Positions 17,792 through 26,028 of a DNA stretch of 64,000 bases are shown here, piece by piece. The notes beneath the pieces were generated by a model that worked only from the letters and a program-made list of their open reading frames with translations, was not told the DNA's origin and did no database searches. Every line of letters starts with the position of its first letter. The stretch's first letter is position 1. The translations under genes were made by a program, and so were the position numbers. The stretch comes from Bordetella genomosp. 1 (GTDB lineage: Bacteria > Pseudomonadota > Gammaproteobacteria > Burkholderiales > Burkholderiaceae_B), in NCBI RefSeq assembly GCF_002261335.1, contig NZ_NEVL01000001.1:1045096-1109095 (forward strand), in the 5' to 3' direction.

Positions 17792-19108
17792 TCAGGCCTG
17801 GCTGCGCGGGGCCGGGGCGGGGGCGGCGCCGTCGGCGTCTTCCGCATCCTCGGCCGAGGCGGCCTCGATGTCGTCGGCGCCGGCGCGCGCGCCCTCGAGC
17901 TTGGAGATCACGGCGGTGGCGAGGCTGTTGCCGACCACGTTGGTGGCGGTGCGGCCCATGTCGAAGAACTGGTCGATGCCCATGATGAGCAGCAGGCCGG
18001 CCTCGGGCAGGTTGAACATCGGCAGCGTCGCCGCGACCACGACCAGCGAGGCGCGCGCCACGCCGGCCATGCCCTTGCTGGTCACCATCAGCACCAGCAG
18101 CAGCATCAATTGCTGGCTGAAGCTCATGGGGATCTCGTAGGCCTGGGCGATGAACAGCACCGCGAACGACTGGTACATCATCGAGCCGTCGAGGTTGAAC
18201 GAGTAGCCCAGCGGCAGCACGAAGCCCGAGATGCGCTTGGGCACGCCGAAGCGGGTGAGCGCCTCGATGGTCTTGGGGTAGGCCGATTCGCTGCTGGCGG
18301 TCGAGAAGGCGAGCAGGGTCGGCTCCTTGATGAGACCGCCCAGGCGCTTGACGTCGCGGCCCAGGAACAAATAGCCCACGCCGAACAGCAGCGCCCACAG
18401 CAGCACGAGGCCGAGATAGAACTCGCCGATCAGCAGGCCGTAGCCGACCAGCACGCCCAGGCCCTCGGTGGTGATGGCGGCGGCCATGGCGGCGAACACG
18501 CCCAGCGGCGCGAAGCGCATCACGTAGTCGGTCACGCGGAACATCACCTTGGCCAGCTCGTCGATGGCATTGATGATGGTGGTGTGGCCCTTGCCGCGCA
18601 CATAGCCCAGCGCCGCGCCGAAGAACAGCGAGAACACCAGGATCTGCAGGATCTCGTTGGTGGCCATGGCCTCGATGATGCTGCGCGGGAACACGTGCGT
18701 CAGGAAGCCCTTGAGCGTGAAGTCGCCGGTCTTGAGCGCCGTGCTGGCGCCCGCGTCGGGCAGCGTCAGGTTCATGTGGGTGCCGGGCGCGAACACGTTC
18801 ACCAGCAGCAGGCCCAGCAGCAGCGAGGCCACCGAGGCGAGTACGAACCACACCATGGCGCGCAGGCCGATGCGGCCCACCGCGCTGGAGTCGGTCATGC
18901 CGGCCAGGCCCGACACCAGCGTTGCGAACACCAGCGGCGCGATGATCATCTTGATCAGGCGCAGGAAGATGTCGGTGATCATGCTGAAGTAGCCCGCCAG
19001 CTGTTTGGCGTGGGCCGCGTCCGTGGCCGTGCGATTGCAAACGTATCCCACCACAATGCCCAGCACCATGGCGATGCCGATATAGCGGGTCAACTTCTTG
19101 GTATTCAT
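17792..19108 (-). CDS. dicarboxylate/amino acid:cation symporter
   Basis: 438 residues of the DAACS family (DctA/GltP/GltT). Eight membrane helices and two re-entrant loops are expected; the diagnostic motifs are the serine-rich loop AFSTASSESAYPKT, NLDGSMMYQ and the substrate/Na+ site DMGRTATNVVGNSLA. The substrate is probably a C4-dicarboxylate, glutamate or aspartate. The C-terminus carries an unusual acidic Ala/Asp/Glu-rich tail of about 40 residues. It is convergent with phnM. Upstream on the minus strand is a TATCAT-like -10 and a small palindrome. Confidence 0.9.
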   Translation of the reverse strand: MNTKKLTRYIGIAMVLGIVVGYVCNRTATDAAHAKQLAGYFSMITDIFLRLIKMIIAPLVFATLVSGLAGMTDSSAVGRIGLRAMVWFVLASVASLLLGLLLVNVFAPGTHMNLTLPDAGASTALKTGDFTLKGFLTHVFPRSIIEAMATNEILQILVFSLFFGAALGYVRGKGHTTIINAIDELAKVMFRVTDYVMRFAPLGVFAAMAAAITTEGLGVLVGYGLLIGEFYLGLVLLWALLFGVGYLFLGRDVKRLGGLIKEPTLLAFSTASSESAYPKTIEALTRFGVPKRISGFVLPLGYSFNLDGSMMYQSFAVLFIAQAYEIPMSFSQQLMLLLVLMVTSKGMAGVARASLVVVAATLPMFNLPEAGLLLIMGIDQFFDMGRTATNVVGNSLATAVISKLEGARAGADDIEAASAEDAEDADGAAPAPAPRSQA

Positions 19109-19673
19109 GATTGGCGAAACTCAGGGTTTGTTGCGGCTCGCCGGACAGAACGCAGACCAGAAACGCTGCGGGGCCGGCGACGGGAGCGGCCCGGCAGGGC
19201 GGCTGGCGTCCGTCGCGTGGACGCGGCCAGGGTGGCCGGGCGCGATGATAAGCGGGTCCACCTGACAGAAAGTTGTCAGTTCCAGGCAACGGAATCGGGG
19301 CCGGAAGTGGCCGCCGGGCGGCAGCGCCGACCACTGCGCGAGGGGGGCCGCGGGCCGCCGCGCCCGCCCCGCCGCAGTAACAACCGATGACAATAAAGCC
19401 GGGCGTAGCCCGACGTTAGGGGGGCGGATGCCGCGCAATGCGGGCCGTTGCGCCGTCGCCGCCAACACCCGCGAGCCCCTGGGTCGGCGCCGCCGACCCT
19501 GCCCGGCCGTGGCGGTGCGCGCGGGCGTGGAGGGTGCCGACGTCCCCCGGGGCGGGTTTGGTTACGCCTTGTCGGCTCGTGCACAAGACCTGGTTTGAAA
19601 CCACGGCTAAAATCTCGCCATTCAGCGGTATTTCAAACATCACAATCACCCGGTAATCCAAGGAGGTCCTTTC
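19109..19673. promoter_or_regulatory. 565-nt intergenic region between symporter and fba genes
   Basis: Divergent promoter region with no convincing gene. On the symporter side is a perfect CTGACA-N6-TGTCAG inverted repeat (19262-19279) followed on the minus strand by a TATCAT-like -10. On the fba side TAAAAT (19608-19613) is a candidate -10, with the 13-nt palindrome TGGTTTGAAACCA at 19591-19603 just upstream, and AAGGAGG directly before the fba start. The middle is GC-rich and shows nothing I can name. Confidence 0.45.
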
Positions 19674-20738
19674 ATGGCCCTAGTTTCCATGCGCCAGTTG
19701 CTCGACCACGCCGCCGAGCACGGTTATGGCATCCCCGCGTTCAACGTCAATAACCTGGAACAGGTCCAGGCCATCATGGAAGCGGCGGCCGAGACCGACA
19801 GCCCGGTGATCATGCAGGCGTCGGCCGGCGCGCGTAAGTACGCGGGCGAAGGCTTCCTCAAGTACCTGATCCAGGCCGCCGTCGAGTCGTATCCGCACAT
19901 CCCCGTGGTGATGCACCAGGATCACGGCCAGTCGCCCGCTGTCTGTCAGGGTGCGATCAACCTCGGCTTCTCCAGCGTCATGATGGACGGCTCGCTCAAG
20001 GAAGACGGCAAGACCATCGCCGACTACGACTACAACGTCGACGTGACCCGTCGCGTGGTCGAGATGGCCCACAAGCTCGGCGTGACCGTCGAAGGCGAAC
20101 TGGGCTGCCTGGGCTCGCTCGAGACCATGGAAGGCGACAAGGAAGACGGCCACGGCGCCGACGGCAAGCTCACGATGGACCAGCTGCTGACCGATCCGGA
20201 ACAGGCCGCCGACTTCGTGCGCCAGACCCAGCTCGACGCCCTGGCCATCGCCATCGGCACCAGCCACGGCGCCTACAAGTTCACCCGCAAGCCCACCGGC
20301 GACATCCTGTCGATCAAGCGCATCAAGGAAATCCACGCCCGCCTGCCCAACACCCACCTGGTGATGCACGGCTCGTCGAGCGTGCCGCAGGAGCTGCTGG
20401 CCGAGATCCGCGAATTCGGCGGCGACATGAAGGAAACCTACGGCGTGCCCGTCGAAGAGATCCAGGAAGCCATCAAGTTCGGCGTGCGCAAGATCAACAT
20501 CGACACCGACATCCGCCTGGCCATGACCGGCGCGATCCGCCGCTTCTTCGCCGAAAACCCCGGCAAGTTCGACCCGCGCGAATACCTGAAGCCCGCCCGT
20601 GCCGCCGCCAAGGCGATCTGCGTGGCGCGCTACACCGAGTTCGGCACCGCCGGCAACGCCAGCAAGATCAAGGCGCTGCCCCTGACCGAGATCGCGCAGC
20701 AATACGCCAGCGGCAAGCTCGCCCAGGTCGTGCAGTAA
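19674..20738 (+). CDS. fba: fructose-bisphosphate aldolase, class II
   Basis: 354 residues of the class II, zinc-dependent type with the Calvin-cycle-like subtype length. It cleaves fructose 1,6-bisphosphate to dihydroxyacetone phosphate and glyceraldehyde 3-phosphate. Metal and active-site motifs are [35 protein letters not shown] and [11 protein letters not shown]. The AAGGAGG Shine-Dalgarno sequence is strong. It is monocistronic, closed by a terminator, and upstream of purC as in Bordetella-like genomes. Confidence 0.97.
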   Translation: MALVSMRQLLDHAAEHGYGIPAFNVNNLEQVQAIMEAAAETDSPVIMQASAGARKYAGEGFLKYLIQAAVESYPHIPVVMHQDHGQSPAVCQGAINLGFSSVMMDGSLKEDGKTIADYDYNVDVTRRVVEMAHKLGVTVEGELGCLGSLETMEGDKEDGHGADGKLTMDQLLTDPEQAADFVRQTQLDALAIAIGTSHGAYKFTRKPTGDILSIKRIKEIHARLPNTHLVMHGSSSVPQELLAEIREFGGDMKETYGVPVEEIQEAIKFGVRKINIDTDIRLAMTGAIRRFFAENPGKFDPREYLKPARAAAKAICVARYTEFGTAGNASKIKALPLTEIAQQYASGKLAQVVQ

Positions 20739-20784
20739 AAACCGCCCGGCCCGCGCCGTCGCGAGGCGGCGGGCCGCCAGCGCA

Positions 20785-20808
20785 AGCCGCCCCTCGGGGC
20801 GGCTTTTT
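20785..20808 (+). terminator. intrinsic terminator after fba
   Basis: AGCCGCCCC and GGGGCGGCT with a minimal loop, followed by TTTTT. Confidence 0.85.
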
Positions 20809-21020
20809 CCTGGGCGCTGCTCGCGCGCGGAGGGTGGCCGGGGGGAGCTGCCGGCACGACACGCCGGGCGCCAGGGGGCGCGCCGCCGCGCGCGGCCACC
20901 CGCCTGGCGGCGGCGCGGCCGCCCGTCCAGCCGGGCAGGGCGGGCGCATTTGCAGTAACCTATCGCCTGCGCGAGCCGCGCCCGCACGCCGGGCAGCCGC
21001 GGCAGCCCCCCGATCGTTTT

Positions 21021-21066
21021 CTTCCCGCCCGGCGCGCGCGCAGGCGGGAAGCTTCATTTTTGCCAT
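21021..21066 (+). promoter_or_regulatory. hairpin in the purC leader
   Basis: CTTCCCGCC (21021-21029) pairs perfectly with GGCGGGAAG (21043-21051); CTTCATTTTT follows and the purC ATG is 27 nt beyond the stem. It could be a weak attenuator or simply a leader structure. The remaining 20809-21020 is GC-rich with no gene. Confidence 0.4.
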
Positions 21067-21077
21067 AGGCCATCTCC

Positions 21078-21959
21078 GTGACTTCCGCTTTGCACGAATC
21101 CAGCATCAAGTCCTTGCCGCTCCTGGGTCGCGGCAAGGTGCGCGACATGTACGCCGTCGGCGACGACAAGCTGCTGATCGTGGCGTCCGACCGCATCTCC
21201 GCGTTCGACGTCATTCTTGATGATCCCATTCCGGGCAAGGGCCAGGTCCTCACCGAGCTCACCGAATTCTGGCTGCAGAAGCTCGCGCACATCCTGCCGA
21301 ACCACTCCACCGGCATCCGTCCCGAAGACGTGGTCGCGCCCGACGAGGTGGACCAGGTGCGCGGCCGCGCGGTGGTCGTCAAGCGCCTCAAGCCGATCCT
21401 GGTCGAGGCCGTGGCGCGCGGCTACCTGATCGGGTCGGGCTGGAAAGACTATCAAACCACCCGTTCGGTGTGCGGCATCACGCTGCCGGCCGGCCTGCAA
21501 CAGGCCAGCAAGCTGCCCGAGCCGATCTTCACGCCGGCCGCCAAGGCCGAGTTCGGCATGCACGACGAAAACGTCGACTTCGCCCACGTGGTCAAGGAAG
21601 TCGGCCAGGAAATGGCCGAGCGCATCCGCGACGTCACGCTGCGCCTGTACACCGAGGCCGCCGCCTTCGCCGCGACCAAGGGCATCATGATCGCCGACAC
21701 CAAGTTCGAGTTCGGCCTCGACGCCGACGGCACGCTGCACCTGATGGACGAGGTGCTCACGCCCGATTCGTCGCGCTTCTGGCCCGCCGACGGCTATCGC
21801 GTGGGCATCAGCCCGCCGTCCTTCGACAAGCAGTTCGTGCGCGACTGGCTCGAGACCCAACCCTGGGACAAGACGCCCCCCGCACCGCGCCTGCCGCAGG
21901 ACGTGCTCGAGAAGACCGCCGCCAAGTACCGCGAAGCGCTCGACCGTCTCACCGCCTGA
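21078..21959 (+). CDS. purC: phosphoribosylaminoimidazole-succinocarboxamide synthase
   Basis: 293 residues, the longer SAICAR synthase form common in proteobacteria and yeast-like enzymes. It joins CAIR and aspartate with ATP in purine synthesis. Family segments: [45 protein letters not shown] and [12 protein letters not shown]. No signal or membrane segment. purE and purK lie downstream, separated by a terminator and two small membrane-protein genes. Confidence 0.97.
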   Translation: MTSALHESSIKSLPLLGRGKVRDMYAVGDDKLLIVASDRISAFDVILDDPIPGKGQVLTELTEFWLQKLAHILPNHSTGIRPEDVVAPDEVDQVRGRAVVVKRLKPILVEAVARGYLIGSGWKDYQTTRSVCGITLPAGLQQASKLPEPIFTPAAKAEFGMHDENVDFAHVVKEVGQEMAERIRDVTLRLYTEAAAFAATKGIMIADTKFEFGLDADGTLHLMDEVLTPDSSRFWPADGYRVGISPPSFDKQFVRDWLETQPWDKTPPAPRLPQDVLEKTAAKYREALDRLTA

Positions 21960-22003
21960 GCATTTCTGCTCACGCCGCCCGGACGCGTTCCGGGCAAACA
22001 TGG

Positions 22004-22029
22004 ACCCCGCCCTGGAGGCGGGGTTTTTG
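22004..22029 (+). terminator. intrinsic terminator after purC
   Basis: ACCCCGCC and GGCGGGGT form an 8-bp stem around CTGGA, followed by TTTTT. Confidence 0.85.
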
Positions 22030-22098
22030 TTGTCCGCGACGATTGTCGACACGGCTCAGAAAATTTCGTCCAGTCACATATATTTCCGATTGTTACGT

Positions 22099-22104
22099 TA
22101 TACT
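22099..22104 (+). promoter_or_regulatory. -10 element for the DUF5993-like/DsbB-like pair
   Basis: TATACT in an AT-rich patch right after the purC terminator; no clear -35. The leader would be about 30 nt, ending in AGGAGG. Confidence 0.35.
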
Positions 22105-22135
22105 CGGTCGCGTTCTCGCGCTGAGGAGGCTGATT

Positions 22136-22294
22136 TTGTTGATGATTTTGCCTTTCCTGACGGGTGCTCTGGCCATGTGGTACGCCATCCTGGGCCGGCG
22201 CAGTCCGTGTTTCACGCTATGGCTGGTCACGTTGGGCCTGTTTCTGGTCGGGTCGGGCGCCGCGATGCGGGGCCCCTTGCCGCTCATCTTCTGA
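22136..22294 (+). CDS. small two-helix membrane protein, DUF5993-like
   Basis: About 50-52 residues with two membrane helices (PFLTGALAMWYAIL and TLWLVTLGLFLVGSGAA). Size, layout and position before a DsbB-like gene resemble DUF5993 proteins; this is from memory and not a database match. AGGAGG at 22124-22129 suits a TTG start at 22136 or 22139 better than the ATG at 22142. The next gene starts 15 nt after the stop, so the pair is an operon. Function unknown. Confidence 0.65.
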   Translation: MLMILPFLTGALAMWYAILGRRSPCFTLWLVTLGLFLVGSGAAMRGPLPLIF

Positions 22295-22309
22295 ACGCCG
22301 GGTCCGCTC

Positions 22310-22933
22310 ATGATCTTCCTGCAGAACCTGGCCGTGGGATCGCGCCGCCTCAACGGTCTTTTTCTCATCCTGATCAGCGTCATGCTGCTCGGCAGTCCGG
22401 CGCTGTACTGGCTGGCCGGGCAGGTCCCGCCGCCGCTCGCGCTACTGCAGCAGGCCGCCTATGTGATGGCGGGCATCGGCCTGGTGCTGAACATGCGGCT
22501 CGGCCCCTCGCCGCTGCATTACGCCATGGTGATCATCTCGGCGATCGGCGGCCTGGCCGCCAGCGCCTGGATGCTGCTGCAGGGCCACGCCGCGCTGCGC
22601 GCGCCCTGGGGCGGCCTGCGTGCCGACACCTGGCATTTCCTCGCGTGTGCGGCGCTGGTGCTGTTCGCCGTGGTGATGCAGGCGCGCGACCGCAAGTGGG
22701 GCGACAACGCCATGAAAAAGCCCGTGTCGCTGCAGACCGGCATCGTGATGGGCGTGTTTTCGCTGGCCGTGCTGGCGCAGCTGGCCGACACCGGCTACCG
22801 CTGCCGCGCCTCCAATTGCCTGGGGACGCGGGTCGCCGTGCCGGCGGCCCGGACGGTGACGCCGGCGCCCGGATCGGGCCCGGCGGCGCCCGCCGCCGGC
22901 GCGGTGCCGGCGACCGGCAGCCAGGGCGGGTAA
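22310..22933 (+). CDS. DsbB-like membrane protein lacking redox cysteines
   Basis: 207 residues with four or five membrane helices. The layout follows DsbB: after helix 1 the loop VPPPLALLQQ aligns with the usual EPCPLCLLQR, and later LHYAMVIISAIGG and DTWHFL align with the family's LHYGLVLLAAL and HFYTWAF. Both cysteines of the first loop are replaced (CPLC becomes PPLA, residues 41-44), and the second periplasmic loop has none. Two cysteines remain in the C-terminal part (GYRCRASNCLG). The tail is Ala/Pro-rich. It is therefore unlikely to reoxidise DsbA in the standard way. Transcribed with the DUF5993-like gene. Confidence 0.65.
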   Translation: MIFLQNLAVGSRRLNGLFLILISVMLLGSPALYWLAGQVPPPLALLQQAAYVMAGIGLVLNMRLGPSPLHYAMVIISAIGGLAASAWMLLQGHAALRAPWGGLRADTWHFLACAALVLFAVVMQARDRKWGDNAMKKPVSLQTGIVMGVFSLAVLAQLADTGYRCRASNCLGTRVAVPAARTVTPAPGSGPAAPAAGAVPATGSQGG

Positions 22934-22936
22934 AAT
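22931..22936 (+). promoter_or_regulatory. candidate purE -10 element
   Basis: TAAAAT overlaps the stop codon of the DsbB-like gene and would give a leader of about 78 nt to purE. Confidence 0.3.
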
Positions 22937-23020
22937 ACCGGGTTTCGCGGCTCACCGCCGCCAAACCCGCACGCGCGCCGGCCCTGCGCCGCGCATGCCG
23001 CGTGCCAACCCGCAACGGTC

Positions 23021-23536
23021 ATGAACAACAAGGTTTTTGCAACGGGCGCTCCCGTCGTCGGCGTCATCATGGGCTCTTCCAGCGATTGGGAGGTCATGAA
23101 AAATGCCGTGGCGATGCTCGAGTCCTTCGGTGTGCCCCATGAGGCGCGCGTGATCTCCGCGCACCGCATGCCGCAGGACATGGCCGACTACGGCGCCGAG
23201 GCGCGTTCGCGCGGCCTGCGTGCCATCATCGCCGGCGCCGGCGGCGCCGCGCACCTGCCGGGCATGATGGCCGCGCTCACCGAAGTGCCGGTGTTCGGCG
23301 TGCCCGTGCCCTCGAAATACCTGCGTGGCGAAGACTCGCTGCTGTCGATCGTGCAGATGCCCAAGGGCGTGCCGGTGGCCACCTTCGCGATCGGCGAAGC
23401 CGGCGCCGCGAACGCCGCGCTGCACGCGATCGCCACGCTCGCCTGCACCGACGATGACCTGCACGCCAGGCTGGTGGCCTTCCGCGCCGCGCAGACCGAC
23501 GCCGCGCGCAACATGAAGGTGCCGCCCGAGGCCTGA
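23021..23536 (+). CDS. purE: N5-carboxyaminoimidazole ribonucleotide mutase
   Basis: 171 residues, class I PurE. It moves the carboxyl group of N5-CAIR to give CAIR. Motifs [18 protein letters not shown] (active-site His) and [11 protein letters not shown] are visible. purK follows 89 nt later, supplying N5-CAIR. The small size and lack of a fused domain are normal. Confidence 0.97.
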   Translation: MNNKVFATGAPVVGVIMGSSSDWEVMKNAVAMLESFGVPHEARVISAHRMPQDMADYGAEARSRGLRAIIAGAGGAAHLPGMMAALTEVPVFGVPVPSKYLRGEDSLLSIVQMPKGVPVATFAIGEAGAANAALHAIATLACTDDDLHARLVAFRAAQTDAARNMKVPPEA

Positions 23537-23625
23537 TCCGCGGCCCGGCCGGTGCCGGGCCTTCTATTCTCCGCGCGACCCGCGAGGGTCCGTTCTGCTA
23601 TCCCCCACACTAGGGGTCGTGATCC

Positions 23626-24816
23626 ATGTCGCAACACCACACTGCAATCGTCGCCCCGGGCGACTGGCTGGGCCTGCTGGGCGGCGGCCAGCTCGGCCGC
23701 ATGTTCTGCCACGCCGCGCAAAGCCTGGGCTACCGGGTCGCCGTGCTCGACCCGGCCGATGAATGCCCGGCCGGCATGGTGGCCGACCTCCACATCCAGG
23801 CCGCCTACGACGACGCCACCGGCCTCATGCAGCTGGCCGAGCGCTGCCGCGTGGTCACCACCGAATTCGAAAACGTGCCGGCCGACAGCCTGCGCCTGCT
23901 GCAGCAGCACTGCCGCGTCAGCCCGGCGGGCGACGCCGTGGCCATCGTGCAGGACCGCATCGCGGAGAAGTCGTTCATCGCGAGCCAGGGCATCGCCGTG
24001 GCACCGCACGCCGCGGTGCGCGCCGAGGCCGACCTCGTGAACGCGCCCGACACGCTGTTTCCCGGCATCCTCAAGGTGGCGCGCCTGGGTTACGACGGCA
24101 AGGGCCAGGCCCGCATCGCCACGCGCGAGCAGGCGCTCGAGGCCTTCCGCGAATTCGGCGGCGTGGCCTGTGTGCTGGAAGCGCTGATGCCGCTCGATCA
24201 CGAGATCTCGGTGGTGCTGGCGCGCGGCTTCGATGGCGCCGACGTGGTCTTCCCGATCGCGCGCAACGAACACCGCGACGGCATCCTGGCCGTGTCCACG
24301 GTGGCGCAGACCGCGCACGATCCCGACGGCCTGCAGGCGCAGGCCACGGTGGCCGCGCAGAAGATCGCGGCCGGGCTGGGCTATCACGGCGTGCTGTGCG
24401 TCGAGTTCTTCGTGCTCACCGACGGCCGCCTGATCGTCAACGAGATCGCGCCGCGCCCGCACAACAGCGGCCACTACAGCATGGACGCGTGCGTCACCAG
24501 CCAGTTCGAGCAACAGGCGCGCGTGATGGCCGGCCTGCCGCTGGGCAGCACGCAGCTGCTGGCGCCGGTGGTCATGCTCAACATCCTCGGCGACGTGTGG
24601 TTCGACGAAGGCAGCGACAGCGCGCGCGAGCCCAACTGGTCGGCCGCGCTGGCCGTGCCCACGGCCAAGCTGCATCTGTACGGCAAGCGCGATGCGCGCC
24701 GCGCCCGCAAGATGGGTCACATCAACATCACCGGCACCACGCTGGCCGAGGCGCAGACCGGCGCCGCGCGCGTGGCCGCCGTGCTGGGCATCGCCGCCGC
24801 CGAGCCGCACGCATGA
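23626..24816 (+). CDS. purK: N5-carboxyaminoimidazole ribonucleotide synthase
   Basis: 396 residues, an ATP-grasp enzyme making N5-CAIR from AIR, bicarbonate and ATP. N-terminal LGGGQLGRMFCHAAQSLGY, central LKVARLGYDGKGQ and C-terminal NEIAPRPHNSGHYSMDAC are diagnostic. The stop overlaps the start of the sua5 gene (ATGA), implying coupling. Confidence 0.97.
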   Translation: MSQHHTAIVAPGDWLGLLGGGQLGRMFCHAAQSLGYRVAVLDPADECPAGMVADLHIQAAYDDATGLMQLAERCRVVTTEFENVPADSLRLLQQHCRVSPAGDAVAIVQDRIAEKSFIASQGIAVAPHAAVRAEADLVNAPDTLFPGILKVARLGYDGKGQARIATREQALEAFREFGGVACVLEALMPLDHEISVVLARGFDGADVVFPIARNEHRDGILAVSTVAQTAHDPDGLQAQATVAAQKIAAGLGYHGVLCVEFFVLTDGRLIVNEIAPRPHNSGHYSMDACVTSQFEQQARVMAGLPLGSTQLLAPVVMLNILGDVWFDEGSDSAREPNWSAALAVPTAKLHLYGKRDARRARKMGHINITGTTLAEAQTGAARVAAVLGIAAAEPHA

Positions 24817-25853
24817 GCACGCCCGCCGACGCCCACGAGATCGCGCTCGCGGCGCAGCGCCTGCTCGCCGGCGAGCTGGTGGCGTTTCCCACCGAGACGG
24901 TCTACGGGCTCGGCGCCGATGCCGAGAATCCGGCCGCCGTGGCGCGCATCTATGCCGCCAAGGGCCGGCCTTCGAATCACCCCGTGATCGTGCACATCGC
25001 GCCGGAAGGCGACGTGGGTTACTGGGCGGCCGAGGTGCCGGCCGAGGCGCGGGCGCTGATGCAGGCCTTCTGGCCCGGTCCGCTCACGCTCATCCTCAAG
25101 CGCGCGCCGCACATCGGCGACACGGTGAGCGGCGGCCAGGACAGCATCGGCCTGCGCTGCCCCTCGCATCCCGTGGCGCAGGCGCTGCTGCGCGCCTTCG
25201 CCGCCGCCATGCCGAACGGGCAGGGCGGCGTGGCGGCGCCGTCGGCCAATACCTTCGGCCACGTGTCGCCTACCCAGGCCGAACACGTGCGCAACGAATT
25301 CCCGCGCGAGGTGGCCGAGGGCATGCCGGTGCTCGAAGGGGGCGCCGCCGAGGTCGGCATCGAATCCACCATTCTCGATCTGTCGCGCCTGGCGCAGGGC
25401 GTGGGGCCGGTGCTGCTGCGTCCGGGCCACGTGAGCGCGGCGCAGATCGAAGCGGTGCTGGGCGTGCCCGTCGGCCGTCCCGACGCCGCCGCGCCGCGCG
25501 CGTCCGGCACGCTCAAGGCGCACTACGCGCCGCGCACGCCGCTCGAGCTGGTGGAGGCCGCGCAGCTGGGCGAGGCCGTGGCCGCGCGCGCGCCGCAGGG
25601 CCGGCTGGCCGTGGTGGCGTTCGGCGCGCCCGCGCAGGCGTTCGACCGGGTCGACTGGGTGCAGGTGCCGGCCGATCCGGCGCGCTATGCCCAATCGCTG
25701 TACGCGCGCCTGCGCGAGCTCGACCGCGAGGGCTATGCCCGCATCCTGGTGCAGGCCCCGCCCACCGATTCGGCCTGGGACGCCGTGAATGATCGCATCG
25801 GCCGCGCCGCCGCCGCGTTCACGCTCGACACCACCGACCTGCCGGGCACCTGA
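24813..25853 (+). CDS. sua5: threonylcarbamoyl-AMP synthase (YrdC plus Sua5 domain)
   Basis: 346 residues. The N-terminal YrdC domain has FPTETVYGLGADA, KGRPSNHPVIVHI and GVAAPSANTFGHVSPTQAEHV (in parts); the C-terminal Sua5 domain follows a linker containing ASGTLKAHYAPRTPLEL. It makes threonylcarbamoyl-AMP for the t6A37 modification of ANN-decoding tRNAs. It overlaps purK by four bases. A hairpin GGCCGGT/ACCGGCC at 25861-25878 follows but lacks a good T-run. Confidence 0.94.
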   Translation: MSTPADAHEIALAAQRLLAGELVAFPTETVYGLGADAENPAAVARIYAAKGRPSNHPVIVHIAPEGDVGYWAAEVPAEARALMQAFWPGPLTLILKRAPHIGDTVSGGQDSIGLRCPSHPVAQALLRAFAAAMPNGQGGVAAPSANTFGHVSPTQAEHVRNEFPREVAEGMPVLEGGAAEVGIESTILDLSRLAQGVGPVLLRPGHVSAAQIEAVLGVPVGRPDAAAPRASGTLKAHYAPRTPLELVEAAQLGEAVAARAPQGRLAVVAFGAPAQAFDRVDWVQVPADPARYAQSLYARLRELDREGYARILVQAPPTDSAWDAVNDRIGRAAAAFTLDTTDLPGT

Positions 25854-25902
25854 TGCCCGGGGCCGGTGCGAACCGGCCGTTTCCCCACATCTCCTAGGGT
25901 AG

Positions 25903-25926
25903 CCGCGCATTGTGAGCGATGCGCGG
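25903..25926 (+). promoter_or_regulatory. palindrome upstream of the AapJ-like gene
   Basis: CCGCGCAT, 8 nt, ATGCGCGG: a perfect inverted repeat about 100 nt before the binding-protein start. It shares the ATGCGCG core with the inverted repeat before the iclR gene. Confidence 0.45.
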
Positions 25927-26028
25927 CGGGCGTAAGCTGCCCGCGCCAGGCAGATTCCGCCTGTCGAAACACCGCCGGCCGGCAGCCCCATCCGGGTGCC
26001 GTGTCCGGATTCACCCAGGAGACGATTC

